Shown: positions 7,800 to 17,027 of the stretch, piece by piece
Layout: the number at the start of each line of letters is the position of its first letter
How positions within the stretch are numbered: position 1 is the stretch's first letter
Source of the DNA: Aquamicrobium lusatiense
GTDB taxonomy: Bacteria > Pseudomonadota > Alphaproteobacteria > Rhizobiales > Rhizobiaceae
NCBI RefSeq assembly: GCF_014201615.1
Contig: NZ_JACHEU010000009.1
Location: forward strand, 1 to 54,859
Length of the DNA stretch: 54,859 nucleotides
Direction: 5' to 3'
Program-made: the position numbers and the translations under genes
The notes under the pieces: generated by a model
Seen by the model: only the letters and a program-made list of their open reading frames with translations
Database searches by the model: none
What the model was told of the DNA's origin: nothing

Positions 7800-9347
7800 C
7801 TACTCCAGCGATACGCCCCAGAAACGCGGCTGTTCCCCGGCCCAGGCGCCATAGTTCTTGACGCGATCCCTGTACGCAGTGGTGACTTCACCGCTGGCCC
7901 ATATGAGAAGTCCCGGATCCGCCATGTAAAGTGAGTGCAATTTTTCGTACAGAGAACGGCGTTCCGATACGGGCGTGGCGACGAGCTGGGTCACCAGCTG
8001 CCGAGCTTCGGCGTTGTTCCATACTTTTGATGCGTCAGCGGCACGCATACCTGTGAACCGATCAACGGTCAGCGCAGAATCCAGCGTAATGGCATAGTTG
8101 AAAGTCATAAGGTCGTACTCGCCGCTAAAATATTTCGGCAGCTGCGAAGCAAAATCCAGAACTTCAACTTCCGCATTGAGCCCTACATCCTGAAGATAAG
8201 CCTGAACCATCACGCCGGTCTCATACATGATGGCGTAATTCTTGTTCGTGCTTATCGTTATGAGACTGCCATCATAGCCCGCTTCCTTGATGAGCTGGCG
8301 TGCCCGTTCCGGATCATACGTGAACCCATGGGCCTCCGATATATCGAAGAACTGCGACGATGCAGGAATGATCGACGAACTCGGTGACGCACGCCCTTCC
8401 GTCAGTGCGCCGGTCATTTCTTCGCGGTTGATTGCATAGTTCATCGCCTGCCTCAGCAACGGATTCTCCAGCACTGTCCTGGTCGACTGGAGCGGCAAGG
8501 TGTAGAAGGACGGCAGCCTGGCGCTGGACAGATGAATGGCATTGTCCTGCTGCAGATCCTGCAGGTAGCGCATTTCGATCCGGTACCAGACATCGATTTC
8601 GTCGGCTTTAAGTGCCGCAACGGCCGCTGCCGGGTCCGGGATGACGACCAGTTTGATGGTGTCGATGAGCCGCGCTTTTTTGCCCACATAGCCGCTCATC
8701 GGCTCCTGTCGTTCAATATAGTCGTCGAACCGCTTCATGGTGATGAAACGGCCGGGATTGATCTCGGTGACCTCGTAAGGACCGGTGCCGATCGGCCTGT
8801 CGGTTTTTCCGCCGGCATCTACGACTGCTTTTGCCATGATGCCCGCCGAGCCGCAGTCGGATCTTGCCATCTGAACAAGGAAGGTCGTGGCCGGTTGTTC
8901 AAGTTCGAAGCTGACCTTGCGTGGTTCGTGGGCCGAAATGTTCGTTATTTTGACGGCGCCACTGCCATTGAAATAGGTGCGGCAGGACCATGCCGCTTTC
9001 GGATCAAGCAGAAAATTCCATGAATCGACCACGCTTTGCGCAGTCAGATCACTGCCGTCGTGGAACTTCAGGTTTTCACGCAAGGTGAACGTGTAGGTTC
9101 GCCCATCCTCGGAGATTTCCGGCAGATTTTCTGCCAGCATGGGGGCAACCGTGCCGTCTTCCGTCCAGCCCACCAGACCTTCATAGACGTGCGAAAGTGG
9201 AATGGTGCTGGCCGGCTCGGTACTGCCTGCCGGAATGTGAGAGCGCATGTCGCCGGGGATCGCCACGCGCAATTCGCTTGCAAGCGTCTGGGCCGACAGC
9301 ACGCACACGCCTGATGCCAAAGCCAGCATCCCTGCTTTGAGTGACAT
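7800..9347 (-). CDS. Peptide/opine-type ABC transporter substrate-binding protein (SBP family 5), orphan
   Basis: 515 residues from ATG at 9347 with a strong GGAGGAAAC site; a frame four codons longer is less likely. It has a signal peptide (about 1-24, ...CVLSAQTLAS). The mature part has the typical family-5 layout: YEGLVGWTEDG, a TFTLRENLKFHDGSDLTA block, GTGPYEVTEINPG, and a C-terminal DLMTFNYA region. These proteins capture oligopeptides or amine-containing small molecules in the periplasm and feed an Opp/Dpp permease. Its length equals that of the binding protein at 18670-20217 and long stretches match, so the two are paralogues. No permease lies beside it, so it probably shares the one at 15256-18673. 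Confidence 0.93.
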   Translation of the reverse strand: MSLKAGMLALASGVCVLSAQTLASELRVAIPGDMRSHIPAGSTEPASTIPLSHVYEGLVGWTEDGTVAPMLAENLPEISEDGRTYTFTLRENLKFHDGSDLTAQSVVDSWNFLLDPKAAWSCRTYFNGSGAVKITNISAHEPRKVSFELEQPATTFLVQMARSDCGSAGIMAKAVVDAGGKTDRPIGTGPYEVTEINPGRFITMKRFDDYIERQEPMSGYVGKKARLIDTIKLVVIPDPAAAVAALKADEIDVWYRIEMRYLQDLQQDNAIHLSSARLPSFYTLPLQSTRTVLENPLLRQAMNYAINREEMTGALTEGRASPSSSIIPASSQFFDISEAHGFTYDPERARQLIKEAGYDGSLITISTNKNYAIMYETGVMVQAYLQDVGLNAEVEVLDFASQLPKYFSGEYDLMTFNYAITLDSALTVDRFTGMRAADASKVWNNAEARQLVTQLVATPVSERRSLYEKLHSLYMADPGLLIWASGEVTTAYRDRVKNYGAWAGEQPRFWGVSLE

Positions 9348-9579
9348 AGTTTCCTCCATGAATCAGGCGTCGACTTCCTCCCTGCGGTCCTGTGACAGGC
9401 ATCGGAAAGGTCCGTCGACTAGCCTTTCCTCAGCCACATTCAATACCTTGCTGCCGCGGCGATATTAAATGGCAATTCCGGCTGGATTGATTGATGAAAC
9501 AGCTAAATCGGCATTGAAGAGAAAGATGATCGCGATTGTGGACGCACTCCTTGCCAGCGATCCCCTTTGACGGGCAGGA

Positions 9580-10362
9580 TCACACATGGCCGTAGAAGTC
9601 GCGGTGAACCGCAACGGAATAGGCATAGTCCAGCAAGGTCGACCAGCTGAATACCGGCATCCCGATCTCCTGCTGTATTGCCCGGGCGAAAGGTTGGAAA
9701 CCGGTGCATTCCAGCACCATTGCTCCCATATCCGGATGCGCAGCGGCAAAATCCCGCGCGACCCTTACAATATCGGCTTCAGCGAGTTCGTATTCGGCGG
9801 TCGGAGTTTGCGGACGCAGATCCTTGTTCCACAGGCTTGCAAATTGCGGGGTCTTTCCATCGTCTCCCGCGCCATGGACGACATAGTTCGACCCAGGCGC
9901 CACGCCGACTGAGGTCAGATGACGGCCCTCCAGATGGCGGGAGGAAGCAACGAGGATACCGACGATCTGTTTTGAACCGCACACCATCTGGGCAAGGGAC
10001 ACCTGAAGCAGACTGGACGCAAAAACGGCAACAGAGACGGAATCTGCTATCTCTTCCTGAAACCACGCGAAGTAGCCGCATTCGGCCGCGATCGCCCGGC
10101 ATCCCATTCGCTCCAGCCTGCGTGCTGCCTTCAGGACCGGGGCCAGAAGATCGTCCCTGAACGGCCCCCGTACAAGGCTTGCGATGTCAACGCCTTCGGC
10201 GATCTCGTACTGGATCGGGAAGGGATAGGCACTGGCATTGCGAACATCGCCGGGAAAACCGGGATAAACGTCGTCGAGGACGATGATCCCCAGACCCATC
10301 CCGTAACAAACGTGGTTCGTTCGGGCGTGGATGCGGCGGATGGTGGGGTCATGGGCAGGCAT
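9580..10362 (-). CDS. Aspartate/glutamate racemase superfamily protein
   Basis: 260 residues from ATG at 10362, spaced well after GGGAGA; an ATG two codons earlier is possible but almost touches that site. The two Cys of the superfamily active site are visible in AAECGYFAW and VLECTGFQPF, placed in the two halves of the protein as in Asp/Glu and hydantoin racemases and AroM-like proteins. The likely role is interconversion of D- and L-amino acids, hydantoins or related compounds, or an unknown isomerase/decarboxylase activity. It sits in front of the orphan binding protein (gap 232 bp) and divergent from the FAD oxidase, so it probably acts on the imported compound. Confidence 0.75.
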   Translation of the reverse strand: MPAHDPTIRRIHARTNHVCYGMGLGIIVLDDVYPGFPGDVRNASAYPFPIQYEIAEGVDIASLVRGPFRDDLLAPVLKAARRLERMGCRAIAAECGYFAWFQEEIADSVSVAVFASSLLQVSLAQMVCGSKQIVGILVASSRHLEGRHLTSVGVAPGSNYVVHGAGDDGKTPQFASLWNKDLRPQTPTAEYELAEADIVRVARDFAAAHPDMGAMVLECTGFQPFARAIQQEIGMPVFSWSTLLDYAYSVAVHRDFYGHV

Positions 10363-10793
10363 CGACATTCTCCCGGTTGTCGGTTCTTTACTTCAGTCTT
10401 CTGAAGAGAGCTCAGGAAGCGGCGCTGCCGCACAAGGATGAATCGTTGCGCAATCAGCGCAGAAATCAAGAGATGCGACCAGGTGGCAACCGACTGGCCG
10501 CGTTGGCGGGATGTGGCGCTGAGGATGTGCGAGGGGATGACATACAGTATCCCTTGGCCCCAAGATATTGACCGCACGGGAGTTTTACGCGGTGCAACCT
10601 ATTGCGCCTGCATGCCATCCGGACGTGTATTGATTGGCTTTTCTTCTCAATCGAGCTGGACTTTGTATTACTTCCTGCAGGACGCCAGTGTCATTATCGA
10701 GATGTTCACTGATGGCCTCGGCGGGCGTGTTCATATGCGCGCAGGCTTATTCACCCGGCATGTTGGCGTGCTGGCAATGACGGAGAGATCGAT
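10363..10793. other. Divergent intergenic region, racemase-like / FAD oxidase
   Basis: 431 bp with no supported gene; a plus-strand open frame from 10438 runs out of frame into the oxidase and has no family resemblance. Promoters for both divergent genes should lie here. A small hairpin, CTTCAG-TCTT-CTGAAG at 10391-10406, stands 29 bp upstream of the racemase-like start and could be an operator or leader structure. Confidence 0.4.
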
Positions 10794-12095
10794 ATGCCTC
10801 GTCCATCCACGTACCCGATATTTGAAAGGCCGTCGGGATGGAACGCGCTGTTGCCGCCACGCATCCCAAAAGACCAGATCACGCTGGAGGCTTCCTATGA
10901 GTATGTGGTTGTTGGTGCTGGCTATACCGGTCTCGCGGTCGCGCGCCGGCTTGCCGAACTGAATTCGTCAGCAACAATCCTTCTGCTCGAGGCAACTCAG
11001 ATCGGGGAGGGGACCTCAGGGCGCAATTCAGGCTTTGTTCTGACAGCTCCCCTCACCGCGGCCGACACCGATGCGCAGGCAGTCAAAAAGGCGACGCGAC
11101 AGTTTGAGATATTTGATGGCGGGCTTGCCTGGCTCAGGCAGATCGTAAGCGATGCCTCGATAGAGTGCGGCTGGAACGATGTTGGGAAATATCACGCCGC
11201 TGCCACCGATGAGGGCGTGGCCAATATCAGAGCTCTGGCGGAGCGATATCAGGCATGTGGCCTTCGCTGGGACGAGATTCCGCAAGCGGAATTTGCACGC
11301 CGGATCGGATCCCCTTACTACAAATATGCATTTCACACGGGACATAATGTTTTTGTCCAGCCGGCGGCGCTGGTGCGCGGGCTTGCCGATAGCTTGCCGC
11401 CCAATGTGATATTGCTGGAGGGGGCGCCGGTCTCGTCGGTTTCGGGCAAGGGTCCGTTCACGATCGAGCTGCTCAACAGGCGGGTTCGCGCCAACAAGAT
11501 GGTGATCGCGAATAACGGCTTTGCAAAACGGCTCGGATTTCTCAAGAACAGGATTTTCAACGTCTACACTTATGCGGGTATCACCCCGGAGTTGGATGAT
11601 GATGAGCTTGCCGCGCACGGAACGGATGCCGAATGGGGAATCTTGCCGGCAGCCCGTGCGGGCACGACGCTGCGGCGAACATCGGGTCGCCGTTTCCTTG
11701 TTCGCAGCCTGCAGTCATATGAAGCGGACAGGTCTGGACGGCAGGTCGATGAAAGCCTTGAGGAGCTTTACCGGCAGCGCTATCCCGGTCTTCGCTCGCA
11801 TAAATTTGAGTATGTCTGGGGCGGCGCGCTGGGGCTCACTATGAATTCCGAAAGCTGTTTTGGTGAAATTGCCGAAAATCTTTATGTCTCGGCCGGATGT
11901 AATGGCGTTGGCATCATGAAGGGAACCGTTCATGGCAAGCTGCTGGCCGAGCAGATCATGGGGTTGGATTCAGACGATATTCGCGACGTTCGCCAGATGA
12001 ATGCGCCGACGTGGATTCCGCCGGATCCGGTTCTTCGCTGGGGTGTGACACTGGCAATGACTCAAAGAACGAAGCATGCCGGCGCGGAACGCTAG
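10794..12095 (+). CDS. FAD-dependent amine/amino-acid oxidoreductase (DAO family, PuuB-like)
   Basis: 433 residues from ATG at 10794 after GGAGAG. The FAD-binding Rossmann motif GAGYTGLAVARRLAE starts at residue 41. The adenine-binding region EATQIGEGTSGRNSGF (about 66-81) is typical of D-amino-acid-oxidase-family flavoproteins such as gamma-glutamylputrescine oxidase. A C-terminal SAGCNGVGIMKGTVHG region completes the FAD site. It probably oxidises a secondary amine or amino acid to an imine, with hydrogen peroxide or electron-transfer output. The N-terminal SGWNALLPPR is shared with the paralogue at 39385-40680. It lies between the racemase-like gene and the LysR/hyuA pair and is convergent with the LysR gene. 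Confidence 0.9.
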   Translation: MPRPSTYPIFERPSGWNALLPPRIPKDQITLEASYEYVVVGAGYTGLAVARRLAELNSSATILLLEATQIGEGTSGRNSGFVLTAPLTAADTDAQAVKKATRQFEIFDGGLAWLRQIVSDASIECGWNDVGKYHAAATDEGVANIRALAERYQACGLRWDEIPQAEFARRIGSPYYKYAFHTGHNVFVQPAALVRGLADSLPPNVILLEGAPVSSVSGKGPFTIELLNRRVRANKMVIANNGFAKRLGFLKNRIFNVYTYAGITPELDDDELAAHGTDAEWGILPAARAGTTLRRTSGRRFLVRSLQSYEADRSGRQVDESLEELYRQRYPGLRSHKFEYVWGGALGLTMNSESCFGEIAENLYVSAGCNGVGIMKGTVHGKLLAEQIMGLDSDDIRDVRQMNAPTWIPPDPVLRWGVTLAMTQRTKHAGAER

Positions 12096-12114
12096 CTTGT
12101 TGAGCGGCTTTGCA

Positions 12115-12156
12115 GGCAATATTGGCCGCTGCGGCCTGAAGGCCGCAGGAATTGCC
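12115..12156. terminator. Bidirectional hairpin between convergent genes
   Basis: A perfect inner stem CTGCGGCC-TGAA-GGCCGCAG (12129-12148) is extended by outer arms GGCAAT (12115-12120) and ATTGCC (12151-12156). It lies between the stop codons of the oxidase (plus) and LysR gene (minus), an ideal place for a shared terminator. There is no long T run. Confidence 0.6.
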
Positions 12157-12165
12157 AGCGCGGAG

Positions 12166-13086
12166 TTACTCTTCTGCCCCGCCTTCGTGGGCGATGTATT
12201 CGAAACTGCTGCGCTCATGCAAAAGCAGATCGTAAAACGCTTTGGCCGCGGCTGACAAAGAATGTCCCCGCCGCTTCAGAAGGTGAAGGGGGCGGGCGAG
12301 CCGGGGGATCGTCAGCCGGCGGGAGCCAAGCTGCGGACGCCTGAATTGCCACAGGGAAAGCGCCGGCACGATTGTGATCCCGATGCCGGCTTCGACGAGA
12401 CCGGCGATCGTTCCCATGTACTGGACCTCTATCCTTGCATCCATCGCCACCGGGCCGAGAGCGGCCTCGACATGCTGGCGCACGCTACTGTGGCGCGAAA
12501 CGTGAATGAACGGATAGCTGGCCAAGTCTTCCACCGTGATGTCTTCTTTGTCCAGCAGAGGATGCCCGATGGGGCAGACGACATGAAAGAAGTCCGTTCC
12601 CAACATCATTGCCTGAAGGTCGTCCTCATGGCCTGTCGCCGAGGTTATGGCCATATCGGCCTGACCCGTCTTGACCATCTCAAGGCAGGTTTCTGAAAGG
12701 CCGTCAGTGAGAAAGAACTGAATGCCAGGATAGCGTGAGCGAAACTCCGCAATGAGGCTGGGCAGCCATGCCGCGCATACGGAGGGCAGCGCCGCAACGC
12801 GCACCCAACCTTTTCGTCTTTCGGCGTAGTCGCGAAAGTTCTCCAGAACTTCGGTGAAATCATTGTACAAACGACGCGCCATTTCCTCGAAGATCCGCCC
12901 CTCGCTGGTTAGCTCCACTGAGCGTGTGGTGCGGTCGAAAAGCGTGGCTTTGAGCTCGTCTTCCATCTGCTTGATGCGCGAGCTGAGGGCGGATTGCGAC
13001 AAATTGCACTTGAGCGCCGCACGGGTGAAGGAATGCTCCTCGGCCACGGCCAGAAACAGGGCGAGATCACGATGAGAGAAATTCAT
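12166..13086 (-). CDS. LysR-family transcriptional regulator
   Basis: 306 residues from ATG at 13086; a TTG start at 13119 would add 11 residues. The N-terminal winged helix-turn-helix is clear: LALFLAVAEEHSFTRAALK, then SQSALSSRIKQMEDELKATL, then FDRTTRSVELTSEGR. The remaining about 220 residues form the periplasmic-binding-protein-like effector domain (ADMAITSATGHEDD; GLVEAGIGITIVPAL). It is divergent from hyuA with about 116 bp between starts. It therefore probably controls the hyuA-atuA operon, with the imported compound or a breakdown product as effector. Confidence 0.93.
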   Translation of the reverse strand: MNFSHRDLALFLAVAEEHSFTRAALKCNLSQSALSSRIKQMEDELKATLFDRTTRSVELTSEGRIFEEMARRLYNDFTEVLENFRDYAERRKGWVRVAALPSVCAAWLPSLIAEFRSRYPGIQFFLTDGLSETCLEMVKTGQADMAITSATGHEDDLQAMMLGTDFFHVVCPIGHPLLDKEDITVEDLASYPFIHVSRHSSVRQHVEAALGPVAMDARIEVQYMGTIAGLVEAGIGITIVPALSLWQFRRPQLGSRRLTIPRLARPLHLLKRRGHSLSAAAKAFYDLLLHERSSFEYIAHEGGAEE

Positions 13087-13202
13087 TGAGAAATCCGTAT
13101 AATCGGCTCGAATTTTCAATTTAACAGATGTGACGAGCGGATGTAAACCTCATGCAGCGGTCCATGAGGCAAGAAACGGGCAGCAGCGGGAGTAAGGGAA
13201 GC

Positions 13203-15194
13203 ATGCAAGTTGGCGTAGAGATCGGCGGGACGTTTACTGATCTTGTCTGGTTGCGGGATGATGGCACGGTTGTGACCGGAAAGGTCCCTTCCACCCCCGG
13301 GCAGGTCGAGAAGGCGGTTCTCGATGCGGTACGTTCCGTTGACGCTCCCCTTGCCGGTGTAAAGCGTTTCACGCATGGCTCGACGATCGCCACCAATGCA
13401 CTTTTGACGCGTTCGGGCGCAGTCACTGGCCTGCTGACAACCGAAGGATTTCGCGACATCGTCGAAATCGGCACCCATGACAGAACCGGCAATATCTACA
13501 CGGCCTTTTATGAAAAGCCGCGGCCGCCCCTTCCACGCCGACTGATCCGTGAGGTGCCGGAGCGGATCGATGCATCTGGCAAGGTGCTGCTGCCGCTCGA
13601 CAAGGAGGCCACCTGGCGTGAGGTGGAGGGTCTGCTTGCGGATGGGGTGACCTCGATAGCCATCTGCCTGATGCATGGCTACCGCTCGCCCGAACATGAG
13701 CGCCTTCTGCGCGATCTTATCGCGGAGCGGGCGCCCCAGGCGGACGTTTTCACCAGCCACGAGGTGTCGCCGGAATTCCGTGAATATGAGCGGACGGTCA
13801 CAACTGTCGTGAACGCTTTTGTCGGGCCGGTGGTCAAGGGTTATGTCGAGCGCCTGAATACTTCGCTGGCGGATGATGGATATGGTGGTGCGCTACGCCT
13901 GATGCAGTCGAATGGTGGCATCATGCCGGCCGCAGCCGCCGGGTCCAATGCGGTGCGGATGCTGTTGTCAGGACCTGCCGCGGGCGTTCGTGCCGCAATC
14001 TGGTTTGCGCGTCGCAACGACATTTCCGATATCCTCACCCTCGACATGGGCGGAACCAGCACCGATGTGGCAATTGCTCCGAGGCTGGAGGCACGGATCG
14101 GGTCAGAGCTCGTGGTCGACAGTCTGCCGATCCGCACCACGGCCATGGACATGGCCACCGTTGGCGCGGGCGGTGGCAGCATCGCTTCCATCGACACGGG
14201 CGGCTATCTGAATGTCGGTCCGGCCAGCGCGGGAGCTGTGCCTGGCCCTGCATGTTATGACCGTGGCGGCACTTTACCTACCGTAACCGATGCGCAGGTC
14301 GTGGCGGGTCTCTTGCGACCCGAGCGCTTTTTCGGTGGCCAGATGGCGCTCCGCACCGATCTGGCGCAAGCGGCTTTGTCCGGTCTGGGGATCGGAACCT
14401 CGCCCCAAGCGGCTGCCGACGCCGTCCTCCAGATGGTCAACAGCAATATGGCGAGCGCGGTGCGTCTGATTTCCACCGCCAGAGGCATCGATCCCCGCGA
14501 CTTCACGCTCGTTGCTTTCGGCGGCGGCGGACCGCTGCACGGGGCGATGGTCGCCGACGAAGTGGGCATGCGGCGCATTCTGGTGCCGTGGGCACCGGGC
14601 ATCGCCAGCGCATTCGGGCTGCTCGTTGCCGATCTGATCGTCGATGTCGTCGCGTCAAAAATGGAGCTTCTGTCGGACACCTCTCTCGATGAGGCGGCGA
14701 TAGAGGCGCTGCAGCGGCTGTGCGAGGCTGAGGCCGCGCGCCTCGACCTCGCGCCGGGTAGCTATGAGATACAGGCGGGACTGGATCTGCGTTATGCGGG
14801 GCAGGGTTTCGAGCTGACGCTGTGGCGGGACATGAAGCCTGCTTCGGCCAGCGAGATCGATGCCGTTTTCCAGGAGGAGCACAAGCGCCGTTATGGCTAT
14901 GCGCGTCCTGCGCTGAAGACGCAGGTCGTCAATTTGCGGGCACGCATCATCCAGCGCAACGATGCCAGTCTGAAAACGCCGGTTTCGCCTGCTTCGCCCA
15001 GCCGCGAGCGCAAAGATATCCTTCTCAATGGCAAGCGCTGGGATGCACAGTTTCTTGCCCGTGCCGTTCTTGGGGTGGGGGAATTCGTCGACGGTCCGGC
15101 GGTGCTGGAAGAGCAAACCTCGACAACGTTCGTTCCGCCCGGCTGGCGTTGCACCTGCCTGCCGGATGGCGATCTGCTGCTGGAAAAAAGCTGA
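13203..15194 (+). CDS. hyuA: Hydantoinase/oxoprolinase A subunit (HyuA family)
   Basis: 663 residues from ATG at 13203 after AAGGGA; the frame is open to 13152 but the family begins at QVGVEIGGTFTDLV. That N-terminal motif is the ATP/phosphate-binding element of the actin-like ATPase fold. It is followed by HGSTIATNALLTRSGAV, LTLDMGGTSTDVA and the C-terminal FELTLWRDM region. HyuA proteins phosphorylate a cyclic amide (5-oxoproline, N-methylhydantoin, caprolactam and others) so that the HyuB partner can open the ring. The partner lies six kilobases downstream (21935-23599) in the same transcription unit. Exact substrate is not deducible. Confidence 0.92.
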   Translation: MQVGVEIGGTFTDLVWLRDDGTVVTGKVPSTPGQVEKAVLDAVRSVDAPLAGVKRFTHGSTIATNALLTRSGAVTGLLTTEGFRDIVEIGTHDRTGNIYTAFYEKPRPPLPRRLIREVPERIDASGKVLLPLDKEATWREVEGLLADGVTSIAICLMHGYRSPEHERLLRDLIAERAPQADVFTSHEVSPEFREYERTVTTVVNAFVGPVVKGYVERLNTSLADDGYGGALRLMQSNGGIMPAAAAGSNAVRMLLSGPAAGVRAAIWFARRNDISDILTLDMGGTSTDVAIAPRLEARIGSELVVDSLPIRTTAMDMATVGAGGGSIASIDTGGYLNVGPASAGAVPGPACYDRGGTLPTVTDAQVVAGLLRPERFFGGQMALRTDLAQAALSGLGIGTSPQAAADAVLQMVNSNMASAVRLISTARGIDPRDFTLVAFGGGGPLHGAMVADEVGMRRILVPWAPGIASAFGLLVADLIVDVVASKMELLSDTSLDEAAIEALQRLCEAEAARLDLAPGSYEIQAGLDLRYAGQGFELTLWRDMKPASASEIDAVFQEEHKRRYGYARPALKTQVVNLRARIIQRNDASLKTPVSPASPSRERKDILLNGKRWDAQFLARAVLGVGEFVDGPAVLEEQTSTTFVPPGWRCTCLPDGDLLLEKS

Positions 15195-15255
15195 TGACGA
15201 CAGCATCGTTCCACGTCAACGCAAACGCAAGGGCACACTGCCGGGGAGGGTGGGA

Positions 15256-16200
15256 TTGATCGGGTTTCTGTTTCGTCGCCTCCTGGCTGCCATTCCCACG
15301 GTATTGCTGGTGTCGGTGGCTGTCTTTCTTCTGATCCGAATGATTCCCGGCGATCCTGCAATGGTGATGCTGGGAGAGGGTGCCAATGACGCCGCGCTTT
15401 CCGCTTTCAGGAGCGAGCTTGGTCTCGACAAGCCCTTGCCAGTGCAGTTCATCGTCTGGGCGGAGCACGTCGTGCGGGGCGATCTGGGGCGTTCCATCCT
15501 GCTGGGGCAGCCTGTCAGCATGCTGGTGCTGGACCGTCTGCAATTGTCGGCGATGATCATACTCCTGGCCGTTGCGGTGGCGTCAGTTCTGGCCGTGGCT
15601 GCCGGCCTTCTGGCGGCATGGCGGCAGAACACGCTGACCGATGTCGGGATCGTGGCGCTGGCGACGGTTGGGCTGTCGCTGCCAAGCTTCTGGATCGGAT
15701 TGCTGCTGTTGTTCGTCTTTGGCATCAAGCTGAACTGGCTGCCGGTCGTCGGCTATGTGTCATTTTCTGAAGACCCCGCTCAAGCCTGGCGCTTTCTTGT
15801 CCTGCCTGTCCTTACCCTCGTCGTCGTCGAGGTGGGAGTGCTGACAAGAATGGCGCGCGCCAGTGCCGTCGAAGTGCTGCGGCTTGAATATATAACCCAC
15901 GCCCGCGCCAAGGGGCTGCCTGAGCGAACCGTTCTGTTCAAGCATGCATTGCCTAACGCGTTCGCTCCCACGCTGACGATGATCGGCATCGTCATCGGTG
16001 CTCTCCTCGGCGGCATCGCGGTGGTCGAAACCGTATTTACGCTGCCGGGGCTCGGGCGGCTCCTGGTTGAGGCGATCTATGGCCGGGACTATCCCGTTAT
16101 TCAGGGCTGCCTGCTGGTCATCGCGCTCGCCTATGTGGTGGTAAATCTCGTGGTCGATCTGCTCTACCCGATTTTTGATCCCAGGATTGGTCTGGAATGA
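15256..16200 (+). CDS. ABC transporter permease, DppB/OppB type
   Basis: 314 residues, starting with TTG at 15256 after GGGGAGGG (a GTG at 15250 is also possible). The open frame extends far upstream through the end of hyuA but without family resemblance. It has an N-terminal membrane helix followed by the conserved RMIPGDPAMVMLGE periplasmic element. Several more helices follow, and the EAA-loop EYITHARAKGLPERTVLFKH contacts the ATPase. It ends in the usual DLLYPIFDPRI. It is one of two membrane subunits importing the ligand of the binding protein at 18670, and overlaps the next gene by 4 bp. Confidence 0.93.
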   Translation: MIGFLFRRLLAAIPTVLLVSVAVFLLIRMIPGDPAMVMLGEGANDAALSAFRSELGLDKPLPVQFIVWAEHVVRGDLGRSILLGQPVSMLVLDRLQLSAMIILLAVAVASVLAVAAGLLAAWRQNTLTDVGIVALATVGLSLPSFWIGLLLLFVFGIKLNWLPVVGYVSFSEDPAQAWRFLVLPVLTLVVVEVGVLTRMARASAVEVLRLEYITHARAKGLPERTVLFKHALPNAFAPTLTMIGIVIGALLGGIAVVETVFTLPGLGRLLVEAIYGRDYPVIQGCLLVIALAYVVVNLVVDLLYPIFDPRIGLE

Positions 16201-17027
16201 GTGTCAGGGCTCCATTTTCGCTGTCTTCACGCAGCCTTATCGGTGGCGTTCTGGGAACGGTGGTGCTGGCCGCGGCAATATTGTCGATTGCCTGGACGCC
16301 TGCAAATCCCAACCGCCTGAACGTGGCCCGGAGGCTGTCCCCCCCGGGGGGAGAGTATCTGCTTGGAACGGACGAGTTTGGTCGCGACATTCTCAGTCGT
16401 ATTATGACCGGTGCATGGACCAGCCTGTCTCTTGCGTTCCTCATCGTGTGCGTTGCGATTGCCGCCGGCAGCGCGATAGGCCTGATGTCCGGCTTCTTTC
16501 GTGGCTGGATCGACAGGGTCGTAATGATGCTCAACGATGCGCTGCTGGCATTTCCCGGCATCCTGCTGGGGCTTGGGCTGGTATCGGTCATCGGTCCGCA
16601 GCGATATGGCATTGTGGTGGCACTGGGCGTGGCCTTCACGCCGACAACGGTTCGCGTTGTAAGGGGCACGGTTCTTTCGCTGCGGCAGCGTGAGTATGTC
16701 GAAGCATCTCGCGCATTGGGCAATGGGCCGTTCTATACGCTTTTCCGCCATGTTCTGCCGAATGCTCTGGCGCCCATCGCCGTTCTGGCGACATCGATGT
16801 TCGGCTGGGCGATATTGCTTGAAAGCGCTTTGAGCTTTCTGGGGCTGGGAGTTCCACCCCCGGCTGCGACCTGGGGCAACATGCTTTCTGCAGCCCGCCC
16901 CTATCTTGCTTCGGCCCCCTGGCTTTCGATCATCCCCGGGGCTTGCATCGCCATGACCCTTCTGGCCGTCAACCTGCTTGGCGACGCATTGCGTGACCGG
17001 CTCGATCCGCGGATGCAAGGCGCATGA
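16197..17027 (+). CDS. ABC transporter permease, DppC/OppC type
   Basis: 276 residues; ATG overlaps the preceding stop (ATGA). It has the motif LLGTDEFGRDILSRIMTGA characteristic of DppC subunits after the first helix, an EAA loop EYVEASRALGNGPFYTLFRH, and the C-terminal LLGDALRDRLDPRM. It partners the DppB-type subunit just upstream in the inner membrane and overlaps the ATPase gene by 4 bp, so the set is translationally coupled. Confidence 0.93.
   Translation: MSVRAPFSLSSRSLIGGVLGTVVLAAAILSIAWTPANPNRLNVARRLSPPGGEYLLGTDEFGRDILSRIMTGAWTSLSLAFLIVCVAIAAGSAIGLMSGFFRGWIDRVVMMLNDALLAFPGILLGLGLVSVIGPQRYGIVVALGVAFTPTTVRVVRGTVLSLRQREYVEASRALGNGPFYTLFRHVLPNALAPIAVLATSMFGWAILLESALSFLGLGVPPPAATWGNMLSAARPYLASAPWLSIIPGACIAMTLLAVNLLGDALRDRLDPRMQGA

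Noticed and set aside
10438..10962. 174-codon frame upstream of and overlapping the FAD oxidase
   Set aside because: Out of frame with the oxidase, no recognisable motif and no good start site; the oxidase has a proper ribosome site at 10794.
13075..13103. TATAAT at 13098-13103 as a sigma-70 promoter for hyuA
   Set aside because: The -10 box is good but no acceptable -35 box lies 16-18 bases upstream, so it was not listed as a feature.
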